From positions 17,107,802 to 17,171,801 of the forward strand of contig OU452223.1 of the NCBI GenBank assembly GCA_911728455.2: a stretch of 64,000 bases of DNA. The letters are read 5' to 3'. The position numbers and the translations under genes were made by a program. The notes under the pieces were generated by a model. That model was not told the origin of the DNA and did no database searches. It worked only from the letters and a program-made list of their open reading frames with translations. Numbering within the stretch: position 1 is the first letter of the stretch; each line of letters opens with the position of its first letter. This document shows positions 1-9,555 of this stretch, one piece after another. Source of the DNA: Marthasterias glacialis. Lineage: Eukaryota; Echinodermata; Asteroidea; Forcipulatida; Asteriidae.

Positions 1-3000
1 ACGGTTTTTCTCTGTCCACTCTCATAAACTAACAACAAAAAAACCTTTTACGCTCGCATTTCATTCCTGCTCAGCCAGGGTTTATGGATGCATAGGAGTG
101 CATCATATCAAGTGTACCGACCAATCTGCGTCAGTCAGCCCCCCCCCCGCCCCCCCCCCCCCCCCCCACCGACCTACCCCATCTCATTGGACTGCCATGT
201 CTAGGTCTCGGTTAGAATGGTCCCCTGAACACGGACGGGCAGTGATCTTAAAAAAAAAAAAAAAAAAAAACATGATTTCATTGGACAAACCACACATTAG
301 GCCTATACATGCAACGCCAGACCAGACCGATACACACAATGAGTGCAATAATATTGTAGACAGCCTTATGGTAAACACAAATTGAGTGGGCCAAATTTAG
401 GAGCCTATAATAATTGTATATTATCTTACTTGAACGTTCTACAGGCCGGTAACAGGCGTTATTAAACGCCCCTCGACGTGTGACGTCACATGTTCGAGCT
501 GGGTCTCGGTGGTCTCAGTTTTTTGCTGTGATTAGTGGATGTACAATGGGAGTCTCGGGGACACTGGGTGGCAGCAGACATACTGTCAGATATTTTCAAA
601 ATGTGGTAACTGTTATACCATTGTATACATCACTCTGAGCATGCGTACACTTGCTGAGAAAACAATGAATTTACCTGGTATGTTACCATAGTATCTAGAG
701 CCATCAAAAAGTATCCTATTGTGCACTGCAGACTCAGATGGCATGGTCAATAATTATCACAATGAACTAACTAAAAAATACAAAGCAACCTGTCTAAGAA
801 AGTTCAGTTTAACACATTCCTGTTCACTCCTATAAGATTTTGACACATTGGTCGATTGAATTGTGGCTACACTTCAGCAAGGAAGATTAAAACACTTTCC
901 CGCACACCTTTAGCCGTCCACCAGACGGGCAAAAACCCAGCGTGCACTGAAAAGGGGGTTTCACCTGGTACGGAAACGTGCTATTTGCGAAAGCCCGCGA
1001 GTACATTTTCCCAAGGCGTTATTTTTAAGTCTAGGGATGGTTTAAGCTGCGTTTCGCATCCGTATCAATCCGGAAGTATACTGCGGCTTACGTATACTTC
1101 CCCTTGCGGGATAGCCGGGAGTGGCTGGCCACACCACAGCGCACTGACCAATCGTTCATAGGGGGATATATTCAATAGCATCACCTGGGACGGATGTCCG
1201 CTCCCGATGTTCATTTCGGTATCTTCTTTGGCGAGAAACCGGGAGATCGCAAGTACAACTCTCAGTGGTAGAAAGTTGTGGTTGCTAAGCTGCAGCAGCC
1301 TTGTTTACATAACAGTATCTAAAAACACCTGCCGATAGCATCATGATCTAGAAAGAGTCAAGGCGGGTGTACAAAATTAATGGGAAAGGGTGTGTTTATT
1401 ATTAACATAAACTATTTTAACGGTGATGGATTCACATTTAATTGTTTCGTGTAGGCCCTCTTGCGGTTCAAATGTTATACAAATCAAATAACACTCAAGC
1501 ACTTCACGTATGGGGTGATTAGTTATGGTTTTCTGCTTTTGATGGGGAGGATTTTGCATAACATTAGATGGTGTCAGCAGATTTCAACTCAGTGAAAGTA
1601 TAAACATTATACTTTGGTCCAATCAAAATTCAGCAATCTGTGATGAACACTGAGGAGAAATCCCCGGAAATAGGTCGCTGAATGAACCCGCGATAGTGAC
1701 GTTTCGTAATGACGTTTCGTCTCCTAGTAGATCAGGCGAGGCGCCCTCACACGTCGACAATCTCGAAAGGTTGGCGGACCTATTAAAAGAACGTACGTGC
1801 CGGTCTGCTCATTGTATGCAAGTAAAGTCGATAGTGATACATCACTTCTGCTACTATCGAAGATTGCCAGCAAGGCATTGTATTGATTTATCAAATCTCT
1901 CGCGGAATAACATTACGGTTTCTCATTTCCAGTTTATCTTCATTCTGCTTAAAATACAACCAGAGATAGCAGTGTAATAATGCAGCACCGTTTCAAATGG
2001 ACCTTTAGCGCACGACGTACAAACTGACGTGGTTTGTTATGTCTCGTGTAACTTCTTAATTGGCTGTACTAACTGTTTGAGTGAATATCTACCGCCGACT
2101 TTTGGTACCGATATGGCAAGGGCAATACAGTGAAATTGCCCTGTGCAAAAAAAAAAAATCTGAAGCGCTTTTAACCACGTCACCAGTTGATGTTGTATCT
2201 GAGAAGACAATACGGTTGTGAAGAGAAAGCGATGGTAATTGAGAGAGTCTGTACTCCAGACTACATTTCCGACTCCAGTAAGTGCAGTTTACTATTCACC
2301 TACTTCAGAAGCGCCATCGTTGGACTGTTTTGGCGGGATTTTTAGAACATTAATTTGTCTAAGAGGTAAGTAAAAGTCGGGTCATTGGACCTTTTGGTAT
2401 TGAACTGCCTCGTAGCACCCAACAGAGATGATAAAATGGCTATATTTATACACTAAGAATGGTAAATATTTTATCAGTTGGAAGATTCCACCGTGGCTGT
2501 AGAAATTAAGAGCTGTTGGTTACGCAAAATTATCCAATAAAGAGGCAGGAATATACAACAACATAAATATCAAAGTTTTTCAAGTTTGAAAGTTAATTTA
2601 GTGTTAAACAAAATCATATGGTTTTGACACATTGCATGGTGAGGTATCAATGTATATTTTGGTTTACGGTTACACCATGTGATTATATCTACTTTGCTGT
2701 ATACAGTAGGTTGTTCTTGTGAGTAGTTGTCCTGTTTTTATTCTACTACCGCGGAGTATATTTCGGAATTCGGTGGAACAACTTAGTTCTGAAAAGAACT
2801 GTCCTGCTTATTAAGTACTACATGGGGAGGTAGGAAATCAGCCGGGACTACTACTCCTTTCGCTCAGTGCATGGATCGAGGGGACTTCTCGGATAACTTC
2901 ACTGCCGCGGAGTGAGTTTATTAATAATTGGTCTCAACATTTCGACTAGCATGCTCTAGTCATCTTGTTAAATGATGTTTTTACATAATTATTATTATAT

Positions 3001-3195
3001 ATTAAAACCAAAAACAACAAAAGTGGCGATATTGTTACCTCCTACTCCTGATAAAGTGTTTATAAAACAATTGCGATGAGTAGGCCTACCGTATGACATG
3101 CAATATTCTGCTCACTGAGGCTTGATGGTTAAAAACAGAACCGTATAATCAGACACATTTTCTAATTTCTATCTTCCTCTGTTAACCGTTGCATT
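1..3195. other. No recognisable gene; low-complexity tracts
   Basis: All open frames here are short (about 100 codons or less) and lack recognisable motifs. There is a nearly pure C tract at 139-167 and an A tract at 250-270. A sequence resembling a splice donor (GTAAGT) follows position 2364 but no exon can be tied to it. A hammerhead-like inverted motif lies at 2931-2970 and is listed separately. Confidence 0.5.
2931..2970 (-). other. Hammerhead-like stem-loop motif (degenerate)
   Basis: Read on the minus strand, the segment has GATGA, then a hairpin with arms GACTAG and CTAGTC, then GAAA followed by TGTTGAGACC. The order GATGA - stem - GAAA resembles a hammerhead ribozyme core, and such motifs are known from Penelope-like retroelements. 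The same motif occurs at 28696-28740 and 36933-36973. The CUGAUGA box is imperfect, so this is at best a decayed copy. Confidence 0.3.
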
Positions 3196-3199
3196 TTAA

Positions 3200-3556
3200 A
3201 GCTCCAGCTCAACATTGGTAAAGTATCTGTAAATGTTTCTATTCTTTGCACAAATCAAGATATAGACCTATGTAACAAAACCAACCTGTGAAAAGTTCAG
3301 CTCGTTTCGTTGTTTCATTTGAAAACGGTAAAAATGCATTCAGCATTTTTGTACGCATTTCTATAGAAAGAGTTTTCGTCTCATTGAGACGCAAACTAAT
3401 TTTGAATTCTCATTTAATTTATTATTTAAAAGCGATAGCACTTCAGGCAGAAATATTTCAAGGAATGTTTCTACCATCAATACCTTCATACCATGTAAGG
3501 TATATGTAAATCTGTGAACATATGGGTTTTTTTCTTATCAATGTTGAGCTGGGGCT
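3200..3556 (+). mobile_element. TTAA-flanked MITE, copy 1
   Basis: A 357-bp non-coding element lies between direct TTAA repeats (3196-3199 and 3557-3560). Its ends are inverted: AGCTCCAGCTCAACATTG at the left and CAATGTTGAGCTGGGGCT at the right. Two diverged copies occur at 4417-4768 (inverted) and 35981-36319. TTAA duplications are typical of piggyBac and Kolobok transposons, so this is probably a non-autonomous derivative of one of them. The 73-codon frame inside is not a gene. Confidence 0.8.
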
Positions 3557-4416
3557 TTAAATAGTCACAAAGTGCCATTTATCTAGCCCATCCATCTGCA
3601 CGCTATTAGTTAATGATCAGCATGAGTGTATGGCGTCGGCGTCTTATTTCCTCTTGTTCAACAGTGCCGTGGTAACCGACCGACAATTTGTCTTCCCCGT
3701 TCCCTGAAACAAGAACTTTGATACCCTCATACAGAAAAACTTCGATCACTGTAAATTACACCAATGATTAATAGTGTCGTTTAAGGAAAGGTAAATGTTT
3801 TAAAATACGAGTCATGGTGCGTGGCCGGCAGAAACGTGTAAAGATGCTGACGACGTTCTACTGGACACGCATCATCACTCTCACATCAGGAAGGTCGAGT
3901 ATTAAGCATTAATAAAATGGTTTAAAATGACAATGCGTATTATAGGGGAAATATTTATGGGAATTGTGACTTTGATGATAAAAGCATGGAATTTTGGCGC
4001 ACAGTCAGATTATGTCATGAGAAAGATATTTGGCTACAGGGCCATATTGCAGATTTGTCCTTTGAAACAAACATAGGTAGAGTAACAAGCAATTTTCAAA
4101 GTTTTCAAAATGGCTTCCCTTACTTTTTATGCTACCCATACTTTTTTCAAAGGACAAATCTGCAATGACTCTATAGCCAAATATCTTTCTCGTGACTTAC
4201 TCCGACTGTGCTTGTACCATAAAAGGCACAATCCCATCATCTCCCAGCAGCCAAGATTACTCATAAGTTATGCTTTTCCATATCGATGCTGCATTTAAAT
4301 TTACAACACTGACTATAACAAGTAGTGGATGTCCAAGACAGGGGAAGGGTTTCCTACTTGGTTCTCTCTCAAAACAAAATTGCACACAAACCCTCTTCAG
4401 AGCCACCAGTACTCAA
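3557..4416. other. No recognisable gene
   Basis: Spacer between two copies of the TTAA-flanked MITE. It contains only short frames without motifs. A pair of segments around 4011-4065 and 4145-4196 looks partly inverted (each contains CTTTGAAA/TTTCAAAG and ATATTTGGCT-like runs), suggesting one more decayed inverted-repeat element. Confidence 0.35.
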
Positions 4417-4768
4417 AGCCCCAGCTCAACATTGGTAAGAGGAAAAACATAAATGTTCTCAGATTTGGATATATACCTTACATGGTGTAAAGCTAATGAT
4501 GGTAGAAAACTTTCCTTAAATATTTCTGCCTGAAGTGTTATCGTTTCTAAACAATAAATGAAATAAGACCCAAATTTGGTTTTCGTCAATAGTGCGACAA
4601 AAACTCTGCCTATATAGGAATGCAGACATAAACGCTGAATGCATTTTACCGTTTTCTCGCAAATGAAACAACTAAAATGAGCTGACATTTTCACAGGTTG
4701 GCTTTCTTACAAGTATCTTGATTTGTGCAAAGAATTGAAGCATTTACAGTCAGTTTACCACTGGGGCT
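4417..4768 (-). mobile_element. TTAA-flanked MITE, copy 2 (inverted)
   Basis: A 352-bp element, reverse-oriented relative to the copy at 3200-3556. The left end reads AGCCCCAGCTCAACATTGGT. The right end finishes CACTGGGGCT and is followed by TTAA (4769-4772). The left flanking tetranucleotide has decayed to TCAA. Internal sequence matches copy 1 along its length when reverse-complemented, for instance the TTCTTTGCACAAATCAAGAT segment. It is non-coding. Confidence 0.78.
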
Positions 4769-5466
4769 TTAAGAGAGACCTTGATCACACGTCGTTACCG
4801 CCATTGATCTTTATCTGTTCCCATCATGCATCGTTTCAAGCTTTACTTTAAAGTGTGTGCCCACTAATCATACGACCTTTCGTTTTGCCTGACACCCGGC
4901 AGACATATTTATCATTTTTTTCTCCCCGAAAAGACTGTTGTTATCAAAGTCCTGGAGAAATACCTTGAGGGTCATGGGTTCAAAATCCCACCCGAGTAGC
5001 GTGTGGATTTTTTCCCTACATGACTTGGAAAGCACATTGATGTCTAAAGGTAACATCAAAGTTTCATTGTTTTTCTCCGATGCAGTTATCCCATCAGTTA
5101 AGTTGTCTAAGGTACCCACTGTTAACTAAAGGATTCGAACTGGCCGCCTCGACACCGGGCGCACTCGGTGTTCTAGACATTTTTTTGCTTTATAGAATCC
5201 GGGGGTCGTGGGTTCAATTCACACCAAGTAGTCTGAGAAATTGTTTCACGCAGGAGTTGGACAGAAGAAGATATGTTGTGCTTCAGTGTAATGGTACAAT
5301 ATTAAAGTAATTGCATTCCAAACAATGTAGTTTAGTTTCACTCTTCACTGATGTAAATCGATACTATAATATACCGGTACATCTGTACCGGGCCATCAAA
5401 AATGACCATTATCGCCGATGTGAGAATGCCAATGAATTGTTTTTATCGTTTTGAAACTTTGGACAA
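4769..5466. repeat. Patchy tRNA/SINE-like fragments
   Basis: No gene is recognisable. Two spots resemble polymerase III B boxes (GGTTCAAAATCC near 4978 and GGTTCAATTC near 5212), and 5129-5180 reads as a reversed tRNA-like stretch (GATTCGAACTGG). These are consistent with fragments of tRNA-derived SINEs, but no full tRNA cloverleaf or clear boundary is visible. Confidence 0.35.
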
Positions 5467-5593
5467 GTCCGAACTGGCAGCAAATGGCTACGGCTGCGGC
5501 TGTTGCTAGGGGTTTTGTTAAGGGCAGCCAGTGCTTCAACGCATAATAACGTGGCGATCAAGCCGTAGCCGCATCTGCAGCCGCTATTCGGAC
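5467..5593. mobile_element. Short palindromic MITE, family P copy 1
   Basis: A 127-bp element with inverted ends: GTCCGAACTGGC at the left and CGCTATTCGGAC at the right. Inner inverted arms follow (GGCTACGGCTGCGGC and AAGCCGTAGCCGC). Related copies lie at 22741-22851, 27131-27262, 28847-28954 and, degraded, 43761-43860. All share the CTTCAACG centre or its neighbourhood. It is non-coding. Confidence 0.7.
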
Positions 5594-5970
5594 ACACGGC
5601 TTAAGGTCAAACTTTAGCCGAAAACTGGGTCATTATAGATGACGAGCTCGTAGGTTTGTCATGAAGTCTGTGCAACGAGGATTGAACTCAAGGATGCAAA
5701 ACATATCAGTGAATGAATACCTGTTAATTTTTTTGGGAAGTGGCTTTCATTAATATACGAAAAATTTGATTACATATTTGCATATACACTGAAAATCATT
5801 TCGTTATCACCGGCGGTATTTTTTTTCTTCATCTTTTCACCATACTGTTTCGAACATTATTAAAGACACAGTCGCAGTTTAAATCCAGGATCGATTTTAC
5901 CGCTTAAGTACCTGACTGATAATTACGGAAGCGTATAGCTGCCAACATAAAAATAAAATTTCTCCCAATT

Positions 5971-6246
5971 AAGTCGTACGTACGAGATAATAAGTCGTAC
6001 GTACGAGATAATAAGTCGTACGTACGAGATAATAAGTCGTACGTACAAGATAATAAGTCGTACGTACGAGATAATAAGTCGTACGTACGAGATAATAAGT
6101 CGTACGTACGAGATAATAAGTCGTACGTACGAGATAATAAGTCGTACGTACGACTTATTATCTCGTAATTACGAGATAATAAGTCGTACGTACGAGATAA
6201 TTAAGTCGTAATTACGAGATAATTAAGTCGTACGTACGAGATAATA
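5971..6246 (+). repeat. Left array of 21-bp palindromic units
   Basis: About 13 units of 21 bp. Each has the 12-bp perfect palindrome TCGTACGTACGA, sometimes replaced by TCGTAATTACGA, separated by GATAATAAG. Near 6140-6185 several units switch orientation. A few spacers gain one base (GATAATTAAG). There are no unique spacers, so this is not a CRISPR array. It is probably the transposase-binding region of the element. Confidence 0.93.
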
Positions 6247-7074
6247 GTCTTACTGCAAGACATTCCTTTTTTCCGTGGTCGCTAGAGGGGGCTGTTTGTG
6301 TGTGCTTCACTTTCAGTAGTTAGTGTTGGTTCAGTCGTGTTTTTAGTTCACATTGAACCGTTGAACAGTCCAGAAACAAGACTACAACAACTTTGTTCAG
6401 GTTCTAATTTATTTGTGCGTGTAGAGTGTCCTTGGAGAATTTTATGGCTCTCTGATAATATTTTGTATCAATCACTAATTCACCATGTATGAGTTGCAGG
6501 TCATTTTGTGAGCACATTTTAGATTTGGTGTACCCTAAGTACATGTTAGTGACGGGTTGTGTCAGCATTTAGTGTCTGATAATTTACAAGAAATGTGTAT
6601 TTTTATTGACTTCCCAATTTCTATTTTATGACCCTATGTACTTTTAGTGATGGATGTTGCTCCTACTGTTTCATAGGCATTTTTGTTGTGTCAGCATTTT
6701 CATAATCCTGCATTAGGAGTTTTTTGAAGTTGGTAGTTTTTATCCGGCTCTCTGTGTTCTCATGTGTAGCTTATGAGACAGTTTGCTTGACATTTTTAGC
6801 CTTTCAGTTAATGTGGGATGCACAGTGATTGATTTTTGTAGCTTTTAAGCCATTGCCAGCCATTTCCATTTTTATGCTCCAGCTCCTCTGATTTTGACAT
6901 GAAAGAGAACTTTGTACTAAGTTGATATTTTAATGTGTGACCTAACTGCTTAAGATCCAGTTATTGCATTTGTATGTACTTTTCCAAAAATCATATCAGG
7001 TTTATTGACAAACTGTATTGAGATTTGTGATGTACCTTGTGTGTTTATTGTATACTCATGTAGTTCTATAGGCC
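6247..7074. other. Transposon interior without intact gene
   Basis: About 830 bp between the left array and the integrase remnant. Frames are short and no second gene is recognisable; no HECT-like remnant is visible. It may hold eroded 3' parts of the transposase gene or unrelated filler. Confidence 0.5.
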
Positions 7075-7443
7075 CCAGACTTGTATAAGTTCTTCTCCTC
7101 AATCGATGTCTCTTCCGAAGTGAAATACCTTCAGGGTCAATAATATGAAGTAACAGTCTCACAGTATTTTGACTCACCACAAATCCCTCCTGTATGCATT
7201 TTAAATGCATTATTCTATATCAATGCAACTGTCCTGACTTTTCCACTTGTTCCATTATGAATAAAGCAACATCAAGAATATCGGAATGATTTTTCCTGCG
7301 AAATAATTGAGCACTGGCCAGAATCTGCCGTAAACTACGGAGACTCAGCACAACTCCATTATGTGAGCCAAGCACTCGAGAATTTCAGAATGATTAAACC
7401 CTAAACTGAAGTAGAATTTCACAGCATTTGTCAAGTTCGCCAT
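7075..7443 (-). pseudogene. Broken integrase-type transposase, N-terminal fragment
   Basis: Reading down from an ATG at 7443, the minus strand gives an N-terminal segment matching the intact transposase at 59138-60676. First comes a short start (MANLTNAVKFYFSLGFN). After a frameshift come LFRRKNHSDILDVALF, an in-frame stop just before MHLKCIQEG, then TVRLLL and LRKRHRLRRRTY. The corresponding intact peptides are LFRRKHHADILDVACF, MHLKCIQNG, TVRLLL and LRRRKRLQRRLY. Homology stops about where the catalytic DDE domain would begin, so the catalytic core is missing. At least one frameshift and one stop make it a pseudogene. What remains is the HTH-like, likely DNA-binding, region. Confidence 0.87.
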
Positions 7444-7458
7444 GCTGACCCTCTTCAC

Positions 7459-7910
7459 CGTACGACTTATTATCTCGTACGACGACTTAATTATCTCGTA
7501 ATTACGAGATAATAAGTCGTACGTACGACTTATTATCTCGTACGTACGACTTATTATCTCGTACGTACGACTTATTATCTCGTACGTACGACTTATTATC
7601 TCGTACGTACGACTTATTATCTCGTACGTACGACTTATTATCTCGTAATTACGACTTATTATCTCGTACGTACGACTTATTATCTCGTACGTACGACTTA
7701 TTATCTCGTACGTACGACTTATTATCTCGTACGTACGACTTATTATCTCGTACGTACGACTTATTATCTCGTAATTACGACTTATTATCTCGTACGTACG
7801 ACTTATTATCTCGTAATTACGACTTATTATCTCGTACGTACGACTTATTATCTCGTACGTACGACTTATTATCTCGTACGTACGACTTATTATCTCGTAC
7901 GTACGACTTA
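7459..7910 (-). repeat. Right array of 21-bp palindromic units
   Basis: About 21 units of the same 21-bp repeat as 5971-6246, in inverted orientation (TACGACTTATTATCTCG per unit with palindromic TCGTACGTACGA cores and occasional TCGTAATTACGA). It is longer than the left array (about 450 versus 275 bp), as expected if unit number drifts by slippage or unequal exchange. Confidence 0.93.
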
Positions 7911-8173
7911 ATTGGGAGAAAATTTATTTTTATGTTGGCAGCTATACGCTTCCGTAGATAATCAATCTATACACAATTTATTATATTCAATCTGAAAAAC
8001 TAACTGATTATAAAGTTCATACCAGTACTGGTCCTCTGGATGTGTATTTCCGTTTAAACTAATGTCAACGTCGAGAACGAAAAAGCATTTAATGACCCCA
8101 ATCAATCACCGTTGCTTATTTTGATTAATAACTCGGTCAAAATAGCCATGTATCATGCCATCAACGTGTGCTG

Positions 8174-8618
8174 CGCACCATTATGTCCGACATGGACCAT
8201 TATGTCCGACATGGACCATGGTGTCCGACATGGACCATGGTGTCCGACATGGACCATGGTGTCGGACATGGGCCATGGTGTCGGACATGGGCCATGGTGT
8301 CCGACATGGGCCATGGTGTCCGACATGGATCATGGTGTCCGACAGGTGTCCGACATGGGCCATGGTGTCCGACATGGACCGTGGTGTCCGACATGGACCG
8401 TGGTGTCCGACATGGACCATGGTGTCCGACATGGACCATGGTGTCCGACGTCAATGTTGGACCATTATGTCCGACCCTTTGTGTCCGACGGACATAATGT
8501 TTCGGACGTAATGGCTCGTCGGACACAATAGGTAGGACTTAATGGTTTGTCGGACACAATGGGTAGGACGTGGTTCTTATCATTGGATATAACGGTCCAC
8601 ACTGGACATAATGGTGCG
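8174..8618. mobile_element. Inverted-repeat element filled with a 19-bp minisatellite
   Basis: The ends are inverted: CGCACCATTATGTCC at 8174 and GGACATAATGGTGCG ending at 8618. The left two thirds is a tandem array of a 19-bp unit; the right part carries diverged, oppositely oriented units (GTCGGACACAAT, GGACATAATG). No target duplication was found. The overlapping open frames on both strands, up to 139 codons, merely reflect the repeat, whose length is not a multiple of three. A MITE-like foldback element is the likeliest explanation. Confidence 0.62.
8184..8450. repeat. 19-bp tandem minisatellite
   Basis: About 14 units of GTGTCCGACATGGACCATG with variants (GGGCCATG, GTCGGACATGG, one short unit near 8341). 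The unit contains the inverted pair CCATG/CATGG, so the array can fold on itself. Every frame is open because the unit lacks stop codons. Confidence 0.92.
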
Positions 8619-9404
8619 TATCAAATGTGAACAAATTACCTCACGAACCATAAACCGTTTTTTCACACAAAAAAGACCACCAGTTTTGGTGAATATTTTT
8701 TACAGGGTGGTTGAATGTTTGTTATTGATAAACTAAAAGTAAAATATTAGAATGAGTTTCACTCTTCTAAAAAAACCAGAGTGCCGTGCTATCTCTTTAA
8801 GTCTAGGTTCAAAGTAGCTATAGTTTCATTATAACGTGACTTCTCCTGCTGTGGTGTGGACTAACAAAAGCACAAAAAAATGTGATGAGAACAACATTCT
8901 AAAATTGATGAAGCAAAGAAGATTAATGTATCAACGCTGTGATGGTAATCCAGCGATGTGGATAATCAAGCGTAACATGCAGACGTCTTCATACGCCATG
9001 CTAAAGGGCTTAAAATACGTGTTACGTGTCTGTGACAGATTCCACCCATATCAGGTCTTGATTTAAATTTGCGATTACTCTTTTTCAAACATGACATCCA
9101 CGAGAAATACGTCATATGCAAAACCTTTTACTTGTTTTACGATGCCTTGAAACACTATCGACTGTCAATAACCGTCAGGAGATGTCGACCCGACCAGGGG
9201 TACTTTGTTAATTTAGAAGATGCCGAAGTATAACGATTAAAGGTGCTATAGGTTCGATTTTTGGCCGTTTTTACTCTGAAAATTTACAATTAAATTTTTA
9301 AATAACTATGATTCGAGAAAGTTACACGCTATTATTTAAAAGGTGTTTCACGACACAAATTCACCAATTGTAAGAGGTAGTTAAAAAAAATTAAAAATGA
9401 ATTA
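8619..9404. other. No recognisable gene
   Basis: Only short frames. The 76-codon frame at 8836-9066 has no recognisable domain. AT-rich spacer. Confidence 0.45.
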
Positions 9405-9555
9405 TTGTCAGGATCCTGACATTAATTCATATCCACCAGCCATGTACAAACAATTTTTACATGTTTATATTTAGTGCATTGTCCGTGACATAATATGAGA
9501 AAGTTTTTGTATGTTTTTCGTTTTGAAACAGCATCATCTGCCAAAATAAAAATAA
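9405..9555 (-). repeat. Interspersed repeat family R, copy 1
   Basis: The reverse complement of this segment resembles 35265-35425 and 41225-41395. Shared landmarks are CTGTTTCAAAACGAAAAAC, CATATGCCAC-like sequence, and a GGATCCYGACA end next to ATTAATTCAT-like sequence. Termini and class are not evident. It is non-coding. Confidence 0.6.

Larger units (their letters stand above)
5924..7956. mobile_element. Array-ended integrase transposon, compact non-autonomous copy
   Basis: A 2,033-bp element flanked by a perfect 6-bp duplication, GATAAT (5918-5923 and 7957-7962). The unique terminal inverted repeats span about 47 bp with one mismatch (start TACGGAAGCGTATAGCTG). They lead directly into inverted arrays of a 21-bp unit. 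The interior holds a decayed integrase gene fragment on the minus strand (about 7075-7443) homologous to the intact transposase of the 52111-61317 element. The termini TACGGAAGCG and TACGAAAGCC, the 6-bp duplication, the 21-bp period and the transposase homology place both elements in one group, while the array sequences themselves differ. It cannot encode its own transposase and so would need one in trans. Confidence 0.9.

Noticed and set aside
8112..8531. 139-codon repetitive open frame and overlapping frames on both strands
   Set aside because: They arise from the 19-bp minisatellite, which lacks stop codons in any frame; all frames show the same shifted repeat.
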